A stretch of DNA of 64,000 nt. Origin: Sporanaerobacter acetigenes DSM 13106. Its GTDB lineage: Bacteria > Bacillota > Clostridia > Tissierellales > Sporanaerobacteraceae. Under the pieces are notes generated by a model, which saw nothing but the letters and a program-made list of their open reading frames with translations, searched no databases and had not been told where the DNA came from. A program made the translations under genes and the position numbers. This document shows, piece by piece, positions 52,293 to 62,715 of the stretch (its first letter is position 1; each line of letters starts with the position of its first letter). The DNA lies in NCBI RefSeq assembly GCF_900130025.1, contig NZ_FQXR01000005.1, positions 186,001 to 250,000 of the forward strand, read 5' to 3'.

Positions 52293-53495
52293 ATGGAACT
52301 TCTGATGAAAGGTTGCAGACTAATTGATTGGGACAAAGATTTTTATGGAGATATTTATATTTTAAATGGAAAAATAGAAGACTTTGGGTCGAACTTAAAT
52401 TATGATTGCAATACTATAAACTGTGAAGGATTGGCAGTATTGCCATCCTTCATAGATATGCATGTTCACTTTAGAGACCCAGGATATACATATAAAGAAG
52501 ACATATATACTGGAAGTCTTGCAGCACTAAAAGGTGGATATACATTTGTCAATCTTATGGCAAACACGAATCCTATTTGTAGTAATATGGATGTGGTAAA
52601 TTATGTACTAGATAAATCTAAAGAATTGGATTTGATAGATGTTCATCAAACTGTTTCTATAACAAAAAATTTTGATGGAGTGTCATTAGACCACATAGAC
52701 AAATTAGAAAAATGTGTAAAGTTTTTATCTGATGATGGAAAAGGAGTGCAAGAAGAAGATATTATGTATGATGCACTGATAAAAGCAAGGGGAAAAGGCT
52801 TAATTCTAATTGCTCATGAAGAAGACGAAAGTGTAGTGAATATAGATAGTAGACAATCTGAAAACAATATGACTTTTAGAGATATAGAACTTGTGAGAAA
52901 GACAAAATCAAGGCTTCATTTTGCTCATGTGAGTACGAAAGAAGCTATGATGGGAATAATTTCTGCAAAAAAAGAGGGACTACCTATTACTTGTGAGGTG
53001 ACTCCACATCATATAGCACTTTATGACAATGATTATAAGGTCAATCCTCCTATAAGGTTAATAGAAGATATAAATTCTTTAATTAGTGGTATAAAAGAAG
53101 GATTTGTTGATGTTATATCTACAGACCATGCACCTCATAGTCATGAAGATAAATTAAAAGGAGCTTGTGGAATATCGGGTTTAGAGACTGCTTTTTCTGT
53201 ATGCTATACTACATTAGCTAAAAATGGCCATATTTCTATAAAAAAATTGTCTGAACTCATGAGTAAAAATCCAGGAGAAATTGTAGGAGTAAATAAAGGG
53301 AAAATTGAAAAAGGATATGATGGAGATTTAGTTTTGGTAGATTTAGAAAAAGAAATAGAAGTAGATAAAAATACATTTGTATCTAAAGGCAAAAATACTC
53401 CTTTCCATAAAAGAAAATACTATGGAGAAATATTAGCTACTGTTAAAAATGGTAAAATAAAATATAATGGAGGGATAAGTTTTGATAATAGATAG
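52293..53495 (+). CDS. pyrC: Dihydroorotase
   Basis: The 400-residue amidohydrolase has the metal motif FIDMHVHFRDPGY, LHFAHVSTKEAM, CEVTPHHIALYD and STDHAPHS, so a full type-I dihydroorotase site. It closes carbamoyl aspartate to dihydroorotate. A longer frame reaches 52227 inside pyrI, but GGGAGGG fits ATG 52293, one base after the pyrI stop. Confidence 0.96.
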   Translation: MELLMKGCRLIDWDKDFYGDIYILNGKIEDFGSNLNYDCNTINCEGLAVLPSFIDMHVHFRDPGYTYKEDIYTGSLAALKGGYTFVNLMANTNPICSNMDVVNYVLDKSKELDLIDVHQTVSITKNFDGVSLDHIDKLEKCVKFLSDDGKGVQEEDIMYDALIKARGKGLILIAHEEDESVVNIDSRQSENNMTFRDIELVRKTKSRLHFAHVSTKEAMMGIISAKKEGLPITCEVTPHHIALYDNDYKVNPPIRLIEDINSLISGIKEGFVDVISTDHAPHSHEDKLKGACGISGLETAFSVCYTTLAKNGHISIKKLSELMSKNPGEIVGVNKGKIEKGYDGDLVLVDLEKEIEVDKNTFVSKGKNTPFHKRKYYGEILATVKNGKIKYNGGISFDNR

Positions 53496-54351
53496 ATTGT
53501 ATGGGGAAGTAAAAAACAAAGGGAATGTATGCGTAGGATTAGATACTTGTTTAGATTATGTACCTGACAATATGATGGATAGAAATGCTTCAGTAGAAGA
53601 TATACTATTTGAATTTAACAAAAGAGTAATAGATGCAACTATTGACATTGTTCCATGCTATAAAGTGCAGATTGCATTTTATGAAGCTTATGGATTAAAG
53701 GGAATGAGTGCCTATAAGAAAACTCTTGAGTATATAAGAAACAATGGTTCTATAGTTATAGCAGATATAAAAAGAGGAGATATTTCCTCTACAGCACAGA
53801 TGTATGCAAAAGCTCATTTTGAGGGAGATTTTGAGAGCGATATCATTACGCTAAATCCTTATATGGGTTTTGATAGTATCATACCTTATCTTGACTATGT
53901 AGAAAAGAAAGACAAAGGACTGTTTATACTTTTAAGAACTTCTAATGGTGGTGCTAAAGATATTCAATATTTAAATGTAAATGGCAATGAAAAACTATAC
54001 AATCATGTTGGAGATAAACTTAAAGAAATTGCTTTAAAATATATGGGTAGATGTGGATATAGTTCTATAGGAGCAGTAGTAGGTGGAACTCATTTAGAAG
54101 AAGCAGAAGAGATAAGAAATAGACTTGACAATATGTTTTTCTTGATACCAGGATATGGTGCTCAAGGAGGAAAGGGTTCTGATGTGGCTCATTATTTAAA
54201 GAATGGAAATGGTGGAGTGGTGAATTCTTCTAGAGGAATAATCACAGCTTATAAGAAATATGAAGATGGAATAGAAAAGTTTGATGAATACATTAGAAAA
54301 GCTGCATTGAATATGAAGGAGGACATTTCAAGTGGATCCAAAGTACTGTAG
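53482..54351 (+). CDS. pyrF: Orotidine 5'-phosphate decarboxylase
   Basis: The 289-residue protein belongs to the longer decarboxylase group: VGLDTCLDYVPD, IVIADIKRGDISSTAQMYA (catalytic Lys/Asp) and FLIPGYGAQGGKGSD. It forms UMP. It starts at TTG 53482, overlapping pyrC by 14 bp, with GGAGGG upstream. Confidence 0.95.
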   Translation: MIIDRLYGEVKNKGNVCVGLDTCLDYVPDNMMDRNASVEDILFEFNKRVIDATIDIVPCYKVQIAFYEAYGLKGMSAYKKTLEYIRNNGSIVIADIKRGDISSTAQMYAKAHFEGDFESDIITLNPYMGFDSIIPYLDYVEKKDKGLFILLRTSNGGAKDIQYLNVNGNEKLYNHVGDKLKEIALKYMGRCGYSSIGAVVGGTHLEEAEEIRNRLDNMFFLIPGYGAQGGKGSDVAHYLKNGNGGVVNSSRGIITAYKKYEDGIEKFDEYIRKAALNMKEDISSGSKVL

Positions 54352-55066
54352 TGGAGTTGTTTCTTCAAATACTCAAGTCTATGAAAATATATATGAGATG
54401 AAAGTAGGAGAGAATTTTAAAGGTGAACCAGGACAATTTTACATGTTGAGAGCTTGGGATAGAGAGCCATTTTTATCAAGACCCATAAGTATATCTAATA
54501 TTGAAGATGGAACAATAACTTTTTTATATGAAGTGAAAGGAAAGGGTACAGAACTTTTTTCAAAGCTTAAAAGTGGAGATTCTATAGAACTTTTAGGGCC
54601 TTTGGGTACAGGCTTTCCACTAGATATTGAAGGAAATGTAGGAATTATAGTAGGAGGTATAGGGATAGCACCTATGGTGTATTTATGTCACGAACTTTCT
54701 ACTAAAGCGGATTTTTATGGAGGATTTCGTGAAAAATCATTTTATATGGACAAAATAGAAAAGAATGTAGAGAATTTATATATATCTACTGATAGTGGAC
54801 TTGAAGGACATAGTGGATTTATCACTGAAATCTTTAAGCCTGAGAAATATTCTTCCGTATATACCTGTGGACCATTGCCTATGATGAGAATTGTTTTAGA
54901 CATGTGTATAAAGGCAAATGTACCTGTGTATATATCAATGGAAAGACAAATGGCTTGTGGTATAGGAGCCTGTTTAGGTTGTAGCATTTTGACTACATCA
55001 GGAATGAAAAAGGTGTGTAAGGATGGTCCAGTATTCAAAGGAGAGGAGATTGTTTTCAATGACTAG
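54332..55066 (+). CDS. pyrK: Dihydroorotate dehydrogenase electron transfer subunit
   Basis: The 244-residue protein has an FAD-binding domain (RPISISNI), an NAD-binding part ([11 protein letters not shown]) and a [2Fe-2S] site with four Cys (CGIGACLGC and VCKDG). It passes electrons from PyrD to NAD+. GTG 54332, preceded by AAGGAGG, overlaps pyrF by 20 bp. Confidence 0.95.
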   Translation: MDPKYCSGVVSSNTQVYENIYEMKVGENFKGEPGQFYMLRAWDREPFLSRPISISNIEDGTITFLYEVKGKGTELFSKLKSGDSIELLGPLGTGFPLDIEGNVGIIVGGIGIAPMVYLCHELSTKADFYGGFREKSFYMDKIEKNVENLYISTDSGLEGHSGFITEIFKPEKYSSVYTCGPLPMMRIVLDMCIKANVPVYISMERQMACGIGACLGCSILTTSGMKKVCKDGPVFKGEEIVFND

Positions 55067-55967
55067 TGTTGAAATTTGTGGAGTGGAGTTCAAGAACCCT
55101 GTTATTGCAGCTTCAGGAACCTTTGGATTTGGGAGAGAATATGAAAAATTTTATTCATTATCAAAATTAGGAGGTATATGTACAAAAGGTCTTACTTTAT
55201 ATGAAAGACATGGAAATAGTGGAATAAGGATACATGAAACTATAGGAGGACTATTAAATAGTATAGGTTTAGAAAATCCAGGAGTTGATGCATTTATAGA
55301 AGAAGAATTACCTCACATGGAAAAACATGATACTGTGATTATAGCTAATGTAGGTGGAAGTACTATAGAAGAATACATAATGGCAGTAGAAAAACTAAAT
55401 AAAACAAATATACCAATGTTTGAACTTAATATATCCTGTCCAAATGTAAAACAAGGTGGAATGGCCTTTGGCATAAAATCAGATGTAGCTTTTAAAGTAG
55501 TGAGTGAAGTAAAGAAAGTATCTAAAAAACCTCTTGTTGTAAAACTTTCACCAAATGCAGAAAATATAGTTGATATGGCTTATAGATGTTGCGAAGCTGG
55601 TGCAGATGGGCTTTCTCTTGTAAACACATTTAGTGGTATGGCTATAGATATTTATGAGAAAAAACCTGTATTTGAAAATACTATAGCAGGGCTATCGGGA
55701 CCATGTATAAAACCCATTGCTTTAAGGATGGTCTATGAAGTATGTAGTGCTGTTGATATTCCTGTTATAGGAATAGGTGGTATTATGGATTACAAAGATG
55801 CAATAGAATTTATAATGGCTGGAGCATATGGAGTACAAATAGGTAGTGGAAATTTTGTTAAACCTGATATATGTTTAGACATTATCAGTGGAATAGAGAA
55901 GTTTATGAAAGATGAAGGAATAAAATCTCTTGAAGAAATAAGAGGTATTATAAGGAGGAGAAGCTAA
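55059..55967 (+). CDS. pyrD: Dihydroorotate dehydrogenase, class 1B catalytic subunit
   Basis: The 302-residue TIM-barrel flavoprotein has [26 protein letters not shown] (catalytic Cys of class 1) and [17 protein letters not shown]. The linked pyrK shows it is class 1B, NAD-dependent. ATG 55059, after GGAGAGGAG, overlaps pyrK by 8 bp; a longer frame at 55023 is unlikely. Confidence 0.96.
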   Translation: MTSVEICGVEFKNPVIAASGTFGFGREYEKFYSLSKLGGICTKGLTLYERHGNSGIRIHETIGGLLNSIGLENPGVDAFIEEELPHMEKHDTVIIANVGGSTIEEYIMAVEKLNKTNIPMFELNISCPNVKQGGMAFGIKSDVAFKVVSEVKKVSKKPLVVKLSPNAENIVDMAYRCCEAGADGLSLVNTFSGMAIDIYEKKPVFENTIAGLSGPCIKPIALRMVYEVCSAVDIPVIGIGGIMDYKDAIEFIMAGAYGVQIGSGNFVKPDICLDIISGIEKFMKDEGIKSLEEIRGIIRRRS

Positions 55968-56527
55968 TGCTTATAGATATTTTAAAAGAAACAGGAGCAC
56001 TTCTTGAGGGGCATTTTTTGCTCTCATCTGGGAAACATAGCAATAGATATGTTCAATGTGCAAAACTTTTGCAGTATCCGGACAAGGCAGAAGAAGCCAT
56101 AAAACCAATAGCAGAAAAGGTAAAAGAAATAGATTTTGATATAGTTGTAGGGCCTGCTATGGGTGGGATAGTTGTAGGATATGAATTAGGTAGACAAACT
56201 GGGAAACCTTCTATATTTACAGAAAGAGTAGATGGAAAGATGACTTTAAGAAGAGGTTTCCAAATAGAGAAGGGACAAAAAATTCTTATAGCAGAAGATG
56301 TAGTAACGACAGGTAAGTCTTCTTTTGAAACTGTAGAAGTTATAAATAGTTTAGGAGGAGAAGTAGTAGGAATAGCATGTTTAGTGGATAGAAGTACAGG
56401 GGATATAGGACTTCCCCTATATAGTGGTGTGAAATTAGAAATAGAAACTTATGATGAAGAAAACTGTCCTCTGTGTAAAGCTAATATACCTTATGAAAAA
56501 CCAGGCAGTAGAAATATGAAAAAATAA
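55967..56527 (+). CDS. pyrE: Orotate phosphoribosyltransferase
   Basis: The 186-residue enzyme has [30 protein letters not shown] and the PRPP motif [17 protein letters not shown]. It makes OMP from orotate. ATG 55967 overlaps the pyrD stop by one base. It is the last gene of pyrBICFKDE; pyrR is not in the operon. Confidence 0.96.
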   Translation: MLIDILKETGALLEGHFLLSSGKHSNRYVQCAKLLQYPDKAEEAIKPIAEKVKEIDFDIVVGPAMGGIVVGYELGRQTGKPSIFTERVDGKMTLRRGFQIEKGQKILIAEDVVTTGKSSFETVEVINSLGGEVVGIACLVDRSTGDIGLPLYSGVKLEIETYDEENCPLCKANIPYEKPGSRNMKK

Positions 56528-56557
56528 GTACTCAATATTGAGTACTTATATTTTTTT
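56526..56557 (+). terminator. Terminator after the pyr operon
   Basis: A 22-bp perfect palindrome (arms AAGTACTCAAT and ATTGAGTACTT) followed by ATATTTTTTT. Confidence 0.9.
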
Positions 56558-56602
56558 GATAATTAATCATACTAAAGATAAATATGATTTATTATCAAGA
56601 GG

Positions 56603-58047
56603 ATGATGGAATTGGTTTCGAAAAAAATTGAAGAAAATAAAAAGTTTGTATTAGATAGTTTTCAAAACAGCAGTGATTTAATTCATTATGAATTTGAGGC
56701 AGGAGACAATACAAAGATACTTATATTTTATATTGAAGGTTTTATTGATAGAAATTTATTAGATAGAGATATTGTAAAACCACTTATACATAACAAAGAG
56801 AACAAGGATATAAAAAAGATAATATCTATTTCTAGTTTAAGCGAATCAGGAGAAATAGATGAAGTAATAAGTAAAATTACTGATGGGAATGTGGCTATAT
56901 TTTTCAATGGTAAGACCATTGCTTATTTAGCAAATTTAAAGAATTGGGAGAAAAGATCTATAGAAGAACCCCAAGCGGAAGCAGTTGTTAGAGGGCCTAA
57001 AGAAGGGTTTGTTGAGGATATAAGTTCCAATAGAAATTTGCTTAGAAAAAAATCAAGTCAAATAATTTAGTATTTGAAGACTACACAGTAGGAAAACAGA
57101 CGAATACCACAATTTCTATTGCATATATCAATGGAATTGTAAATGAAGATGTTCTAAATGAAGTTAGGAAAAGAATTAATAGTATAGATACAGATGCGAT
57201 ATTAGAATCAGGATATATTGAACAATATATAGAAGATAATAAAGCTTCTATGTTGCCTACTATAGGAAATACCCAAAAACCTGATGTGGCTGCAGGAAAA
57301 ATATTGGAAGGACGAGTGGCTATATTTTGTGATGGAAGCCCCCATGTTCTGACTGTACCCAAGTTGTTTTTAGAAAATATCCAAACTAGTGAAGACTACT
57401 ATATCAGGCCTCATTTTGCATCATTTTTAAGAACTATAAGAATGTTTTCGCTTTTTTTAGCTATAGTATTACCTGGTTTTTATGTAGCCTTGCAAACTTT
57501 TCATCAAGAAATGATTCCAACTGTTCTTTTAGTGAGTATGGCAGAAGCTAGGGAAGGCGTACCTTTCCCTGCAGCTATTGAAGCTTTTCTTATGATAATA
57601 ATGTTAGAACTAATAAAGGAATCGGGAGTTAGACTTCCAAGAGCAGTTGGTTCAGCGGTAAGTATAGTAGGGGCTTTAGTATTGGGGCAGGCAGCAGTTC
57701 AAGCAGGAATTGTGAGTGCTCCTATGGTTATAGTTATAGCTGTTACGGCTATTGCAGAATTTACAGTACCACCTTTGACAGAGTTACTTATTTTATATAG
57801 ATTGATAATACTTTTTTTAGGAGCATTCGCAGGATTGTATGGGGTTACTTGCGGATTAGTTGCATTGATTGTACAGGGTTTATCTTTGAATTCTTTTGGT
57901 GTATCTTATGGCTATCCCATCTCTCCAATAGACAAGACGGGACTTAAAGATTTTGTTATTCGTTTTCCATTATGGTCTTTTATATTTAGACCTAAGGCTA
58001 TAGAAAAAACAAACATGGTAAGACATAGAAATACTAGAAAGAAGTGA
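56603..58047 (+). pseudogene. gerA: gerA-type spore germination receptor subunit A, split by a frameshift
   Basis: The GerA protein is encoded in two frames: 56603-57070 (ends SSQII) and a second frame continuing to 58047. The first has the N-terminal domain with ILIFYIEGFIDRN; the second has VAIFCDGSPHVLTVP, then four or five membrane helices with GFYVALQTFHQEMIPTVLL and EAREGVPFPAAIEAF. One extra base at the A7 run 57046-57052 joins them as NLLRKKIKSNNLVFEDYTVG, giving about 481 residues, the normal GerA length. The start may be ATG 56603 or TTG 56612. Either a one-base deletion, an assembly error or programmed slippage at A AAA AAA could be the cause. Confidence 0.85.
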
Positions 58048-58051
58048 GAGC

Positions 58052-59311
58052 ATGAAAAAAAACTTAGCATTACTTATCTTAAGTATATTTTGGATACCAA
58101 TTTTTTCAGGATGTTGGGGTGCCAATGAACTAGATACCCTTGGAATAGTTACAGCAACTGGACTTGATATAGAAAACGATGAAATAGTAGCTACTTTTGA
58201 AGTGATTAAGCTAAATCCTTCTTCAAAGTCTTCAAGCCCGAGTGGTCCTGAAAATGCAAAATATATTCAGGCTAGGGGTAAGACTATATTTGAAGCTGCT
58301 AGAAATGCAAGCTTAAAATTTGATCGAAGAATATATTTGTCTCACGATCAAGTATATGTTTTTGGCGAGGAGTTTGCCAAAAAAGGATTGACAGATTATA
58401 TGGATTTTTTACAAAGAGATCATGAGTGTAGAGAAACTGCATACTTGTTGGTAAGCAAAGGAAGCAAGGCTTATGAGGTAATGGGAATTTCTTCAGGGGC
58501 AGAAGATTTACAGGGAATATATATTGGAGACATGATGAAAAATAGCGAAAACACTTCTAAAGCAATAGCTGTTAATATATCAGAGTACTTTAGAAATTAT
58601 TATGATGCTGGGATACAGCCAGTCCTCGGAATAGTTGAAAAAAAGGAAAAAAAACATGAAAAAGATATGGAATTGAAAAATAAAGATAAATATGAAATTT
58701 CAGTGGAAGGATCAGCAATGTTTAATAGAGAAAAACTTGTTGGATATTTAAATGGAGAAGAGACTAGAGGATATAACTTTGTTAGAGACAAAGTAGATAA
58801 TGCAACGATAGAATTTTCAACCGTTTCACTGGACATAGACTCGATTTCAGTTCCTACGCCTAAAGCAGGAGGTACAATTGATAATAAAGATTCACAAATA
58901 AAAGAATATACTGTGGTTGAAATAATAAAAAGTAAGACGAAGAACGAAGTGGAAATACAAGATGGGAAAATAGTATTGAAAACAAATGTTAAGATTAGAG
59001 GAACGATTGGTGAAGAATTAGGTAATATAGATACATCTCAAGAGAAAGTTGCGGATGCAATAGAAGAAGCTTGTTCAAAAGAAATAAAGAGACAAATTGA
59101 AAAGGCAATTTTAAAGGCACAAAAAGAATATAAGGTAGATATATTTGGATATGGGACATTATTTCATATCAAATACCCAAAAGAATGGGAAAAGATAAAA
59201 GATAATTGGAATGATATGTTTTCAGAAGCAGAGTTTAAAGTAGATGTAAATACAGAAATAATAAGAACTGGCCTTGTGAATACACCTTCCAATAAGGTAA
59301 AAGGAGAATAG
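58052..59311 (+). CDS. gerC: Ger(x)C family spore germination lipoprotein
   Basis: The 419-residue lipoprotein has lipobox FSGC (Cys21) followed by WGANELDTLGIVTATGLD, the hallmark of GerC subunits. C-terminal beta-rich domains include an FGYGTLFHIKYPKEWEK stretch. It forms the outer part of a germinant receptor in the spore inner membrane. It begins four bases after gerA and one base before gerB. Confidence 0.93.
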   Translation: MKKNLALLILSIFWIPIFSGCWGANELDTLGIVTATGLDIENDEIVATFEVIKLNPSSKSSSPSGPENAKYIQARGKTIFEAARNASLKFDRRIYLSHDQVYVFGEEFAKKGLTDYMDFLQRDHECRETAYLLVSKGSKAYEVMGISSGAEDLQGIYIGDMMKNSENTSKAIAVNISEYFRNYYDAGIQPVLGIVEKKEKKHEKDMELKNKDKYEISVEGSAMFNREKLVGYLNGEETRGYNFVRDKVDNATIEFSTVSLDIDSISVPTPKAGGTIDNKDSQIKEYTVVEIIKSKTKNEVEIQDGKIVLKTNVKIRGTIGEELGNIDTSQEKVADAIEEACSKEIKRQIEKAILKAQKEYKVDIFGYGTLFHIKYPKEWEKIKDNWNDMFSEAEFKVDVNTEIIRTGLVNTPSNKVKGE

Positions 59312-59312
59312 T

Positions 59313-60428
59313 ATGAATAAATCAGAGAAAATTTCATCATATCAAGTTATATTATTGATAATAATATACAGATTAGTAATTGCTTTTTCATTTTTGCCAG
59401 CAGCTAATATTCCACCAGGAAATCAAGATACTTGGATAGTAGTATTTCTATCAATTCCCTATACCATATTGTTTTGTTTTCCTATACTTTTTTTATCTAA
59501 TAGATTTAATGACTATACATTGATTGAATATATGGAAATAATATTTGGGAAATATTTGGGGAAAATTATAGGACTAATTTATACATTAGTATTATTAAGT
59601 TTTTCTATTGCAAATGTTTCTGTACTTACAGAAATACTTAGTTCAACTATGTTTTCAAGTATGCCTACGATTGTCACCATATCAATTATGCTGATAACTT
59701 GCTCTTATGTTTCTTATAAGGGGCTAGAACCAATAGCTAGAGGAGCAGAAATATTTGTACCTTTTATACTAGCAGTTATATTTATTTTTCCTATATTGGG
59801 TATAAAAAATTTGGATTTTAAAGTATTTTTGCCCATACTAAAAGATTCAAGTTTTAGAGAATTAAATAAAGGTGCTATAGAAATTGCGATGAAATTTGCA
59901 GACATACTTATTCTTGCTATGATTGTTCCAAATTTAGAAAAAAGGGAAGAACTAAATAATATTTTTATGAAGAGCTTATTTTATAGTGTATTTATGTCTA
60001 ATTTTGTACTTATCATAAGTCAAGCTGCTTTAGGAATAGAACAAACAAAGCATTCTAACTTTCCATTTTTTACATTTGCAAGATTGATAAATGTATTTAA
60101 CTTTATACAGAGAGTAGAATCAATTTATGTAGTTTCATGGATTACTGCAAATGTTGGGAAAATAAGTGGATATTTATATTTCTCAACAGTGTCTTTAGCA
60201 CAAATATTAAACAAAAAAGACAATAAAAAATATATAATCCCTATGACAATAGTAATAGCTATTATTTCTATAATATATAAGAATAGAAGTTCTGTAGTGG
60301 GAACAAAAGACCCATTTCAAAAAATTCTCTTAATAATTACACTGATTTCAGTTGTCATTACACCTTCTATTGCACTTCTGGTTTATTTTATTAGAAGAAA
60401 AAAGTTAAAAGAAGTAAACATGAAATGA
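59313..60428 (+). CDS. gerB: GerAB/ArcD/ProY-family germination permease
   Basis: The 371-residue protein has ten hydrophobic segments of the amino-acid-permease type (FSFLPAANIPPGNQDTWI at the first external loop), typical of GerB subunits that bind the germinant. Gene order is A-C-B. GTAAAAGGAG precedes ATG 59313. Confidence 0.92.
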   Translation: MNKSEKISSYQVILLIIIYRLVIAFSFLPAANIPPGNQDTWIVVFLSIPYTILFCFPILFLSNRFNDYTLIEYMEIIFGKYLGKIIGLIYTLVLLSFSIANVSVLTEILSSTMFSSMPTIVTISIMLITCSYVSYKGLEPIARGAEIFVPFILAVIFIFPILGIKNLDFKVFLPILKDSSFRELNKGAIEIAMKFADILILAMIVPNLEKREELNNIFMKSLFYSVFMSNFVLIISQAALGIEQTKHSNFPFFTFARLINVFNFIQRVESIYVVSWITANVGKISGYLYFSTVSLAQILNKKDNKKYIIPMTIVIAIISIIYKNRSSVVGTKDPFQKILLIITLISVVITPSIALLVYFIRRKKLKEVNMK

Positions 60429-61184
60429 TTATTCTAGTCGAAATACAATTGTAAATATTGTTCCCTTACCTAAAGTGCTTTTTACATTAATAGTACCATT
60501 ATGAGTTTCAACTAGAGATTTTACAATAGATAAGCCTAATCCAGATCCTTTAGTTTGTTTATTTATAGAAGTTTTACTTCTAAAATATCTTTCAAAGATG
60601 TGGGGAAGGTCGTTTTTACTTATCCCAATACCGTTATCTTCTATATGGATAATTATATTATTTGCTTGTTTGCTTAAATCTACAGAAATTTTACCATTTT
60701 TATTTAAAAAATTGTGAGCATTTGAGATTAAATTGTACATTATTTGTCTATATTTGTCTTTGTCCATAAGCACACTTATATCAGGTTCAATTTTAAAATT
60801 AATTTCATAATTATCTTTTTTAAATAGTGGTATGAAAGATTGTACTATTTTTTGTATTTCATTAGAAATGTTGAAGTAAGATTTATTTAGAATGAGTTCA
60901 GTTTCTTCTAATTTTGATACTTCTCTTAAATTTTGAATAAGTTGTTCAAGATGGTTTATTTCCTCATGCAGTATTAAAAGATGTCCTTTATCTGGTTCCC
61001 AAACTTCGTCTATAAATGCTTCTACATGAGTTCGCAGTGTAGTCAAAGGAGTACGAAGTTCATGGGCAATGTCTGTAATGTATTTTGGGTTTTTTGGGTT
61101 ATCTTCAATTTTTCGTCTTATATTTTTTATATGTGTATCAATAATTCTATCAAATCCATCATATTCTATGCCAAAAGCATTTTC
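60429..61184 (-). pseudogene. Deletion scar: regulator tail fused to histidine kinase core
   Basis: The minus-strand frame from 61184 first encodes 36 residues of an OmpR-type DNA-binding end (ENAFGIEYDGFDRIIDTHIK, then NIRRKIEDNPKNPKYI), then without a break a kinase core from TDIAHELRTPLTTL (His codon 61064-61062) to the ATPase end GSGLGLSIVKSLV at 60429. Membrane helices, sensor and HAMP are missing, as are the receiver and the last residues of the regulator. No start codon precedes the phosphoacceptor His in this frame; the first is TTG 61046, after it. Confidence 0.85.
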
Positions 61185-61185
61185 A

Positions 61186-61292
61186 AAGAAGAAGCAGAAA
61201 AGTGGTTAGTTCATTTTGATAGTATGGGAAAATGGCACAATGAAAATGGATTTTATTCAGGGAGTTGCAAGGCGAATATGGAAAAGGTTTAA
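61186..61292 (+). pseudogene. Orphan 3' coding remnant
   Basis: On the plus strand, a stretch ending at TAA 61292 reads EEAEKWLVHFDSMGKWHNEN and then GFYSGSCKANMEKV. It looks like coding sequence but has no start that is not antisense to the kinase remnant. Probably the 3' end of a gene cut by the same deletion. I do not recognise it. Confidence 0.35.
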
Positions 61293-61321
61293 GGAGAGGA
61301 AATGAGAGAGATTTTAGTTAT

Positions 61322-61351
61322 AGTAGATAGCAATTGCTATCTACTTTTTTT
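61322..61351 (+). terminator. Terminator after the orphan remnant
   Basis: A 24-bp perfect palindrome (arms AGTAGATAGCAA and TTGCTATCTACT) followed by T6. It probably ended the gene whose 3' remnant lies before it. From here to 61507 I see no gene. Confidence 0.85.
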
Positions 61352-61507
61352 CATCATTTCACAAATATACAGTTTAATCCATAAATTACATATTGTTTTT
61401 GATAAATAAATACAATAGTTATATAATAGATATAAGCTTACAATCAGGAAGAAAGCTACTTTAAATTTAAAATATATTTAAAGTTAAAGGAAAAGGGGAT
61501 GGTATAA

Positions 61508-62515
61508 ATGAAAGTAGCTATTGTCACTGATAAGCCAAGGGCAAAATATTTACCTACAGAAGAAGGATTGTTAGAAGACAAACAAAAGAAAAAAACTGTA
61601 GCGGAATTAAAACAAGTACTTTCTAAAAAATATGATTGTATTGATTTAGTACTAGATGACAATATAGTTGGCAAACTGCGAAGGGAGAAAGTTGATTTAG
61701 TATTTAATTTATGTAATGGTATTCAAGGAGAATCAAGAATTTCACAACTTCCTGCCATATTAGAATATGCAGGAATTCCTTATACGAGTTCATCACCTTT
61801 AGGTCATGGATTGGCCTACAACAAAATCTATTCATGTAAAATATTTAAACAATCCGATATTTCCACACCTGATTTTACTTATGTATATAATATAAAAGAA
61901 CTTAAAAATATGAATCTTAAATTTCCTGTTTTAGTGAAACCCAAAGATGAGGGTTCAAGTAGAGGTATAGATGAAGGAAGTTTAGTGTTTGATGTGAGTT
62001 CTTTAAAGTCTAAAGTTCAAAAAGAGTTAAGAGTTTATAACCCTCCAATAATGCTTACGGAGTATATAGAAGGAAGAGAATTTACAGTAGGAGTTGTAGG
62101 GAATGGGGAAGATACTTCTGTTCTTCCTATTCTAGAGATAGATTTTTCAAAAATACCTGCTCATTTAAGTAAGTTTTACAGTTTTGAGGTGAAGTCTCAT
62201 TATGCAGATAAGACTATCTATCATGTGCCAGCAAGATTAGATCAAAACACGAAAGAACTTATAGAGAAAACGGCTATTAAAGCTTATAATTCTTTGGGTA
62301 TGAGAGATTATGCCAGAGTTGACTTTAGACTAAAAGATGGGGTTCCTTATGTTCTTGAAGTAAATTCATTGCCAGGATTAAAGAGGGGACATAGTGATAT
62401 TTGTAAGATGGCAGAAGCATGTGAAATAGGATATGATGGGCTGATATTGAAAATTGTTGAAAGTGCCATGAAAAGATATTTATCTCATTATGAATTGGAA
62501 GATGAAAGTGTATAG
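61508..62515 (+). CDS. D-alanine--D-alanine ligase-like ATP-grasp protein
   Basis: The 335-residue protein has the D-Ala-D-Ala ligase plan: N-terminal domain with LVFNLCNGIQGESRISQL, then the ATP-grasp part with GIPYTSSSPLGHGLAYNK, FPVLVKPKDEGSSRGI, MLTEYIEGREFTVGVVG and PYVLEVNSLPGLK. It lacks the exact serine/lysine arrangement of classic Ddl at the N-terminus, so it may ligate another amino acid or peptide. GGGGATGG precedes ATG 61508. Confidence 0.82.
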   Translation: MKVAIVTDKPRAKYLPTEEGLLEDKQKKKTVAELKQVLSKKYDCIDLVLDDNIVGKLRREKVDLVFNLCNGIQGESRISQLPAILEYAGIPYTSSSPLGHGLAYNKIYSCKIFKQSDISTPDFTYVYNIKELKNMNLKFPVLVKPKDEGSSRGIDEGSLVFDVSSLKSKVQKELRVYNPPIMLTEYIEGREFTVGVVGNGEDTSVLPILEIDFSKIPAHLSKFYSFEVKSHYADKTIYHVPARLDQNTKELIEKTAIKAYNSLGMRDYARVDFRLKDGVPYVLEVNSLPGLKRGHSDICKMAEACEIGYDGLILKIVESAMKRYLSHYELEDESV

Positions 62516-62524
62516 TTATTTAAT

Positions 62525-62566
62525 AGAACAAATCCTTGTGAAACCCACAAGGATTTGTTCTATTTT
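62525..62566 (+). terminator. Terminator after the ATP-grasp gene
   Basis: AGAACAAATCCTTGTG and CACAAGGATTTGTTCT pair perfectly over 16 bp around a 5-base loop. Confidence 0.88.
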
Positions 62567-62715
62567 GTGCATATTTTATGTGGAAATATAAATACCATAT
62601 ATAGACAAGATTAGTTATAATTGATTTTATTTGATACTATATTGTAACTTTTTATATATAAATATATATTATAATATATATGTTAGTTTTTTTATGTGCA
62701 TAATGGAGGGATATT

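Noticed and set aside
60981-61205. Plus-strand frame of 103 codons opposite the kinase remnant (start part)
   Set aside because: This part is antisense to the regulator/kinase scar; only the last 30 or so codons look like real coding sequence and are listed as a remnant.
61308-61409. Short plus-strand frame starting ATGAGAGAGATTTTAG
   Set aside because: It runs through a strong terminator palindrome and lacks recognisable protein features.
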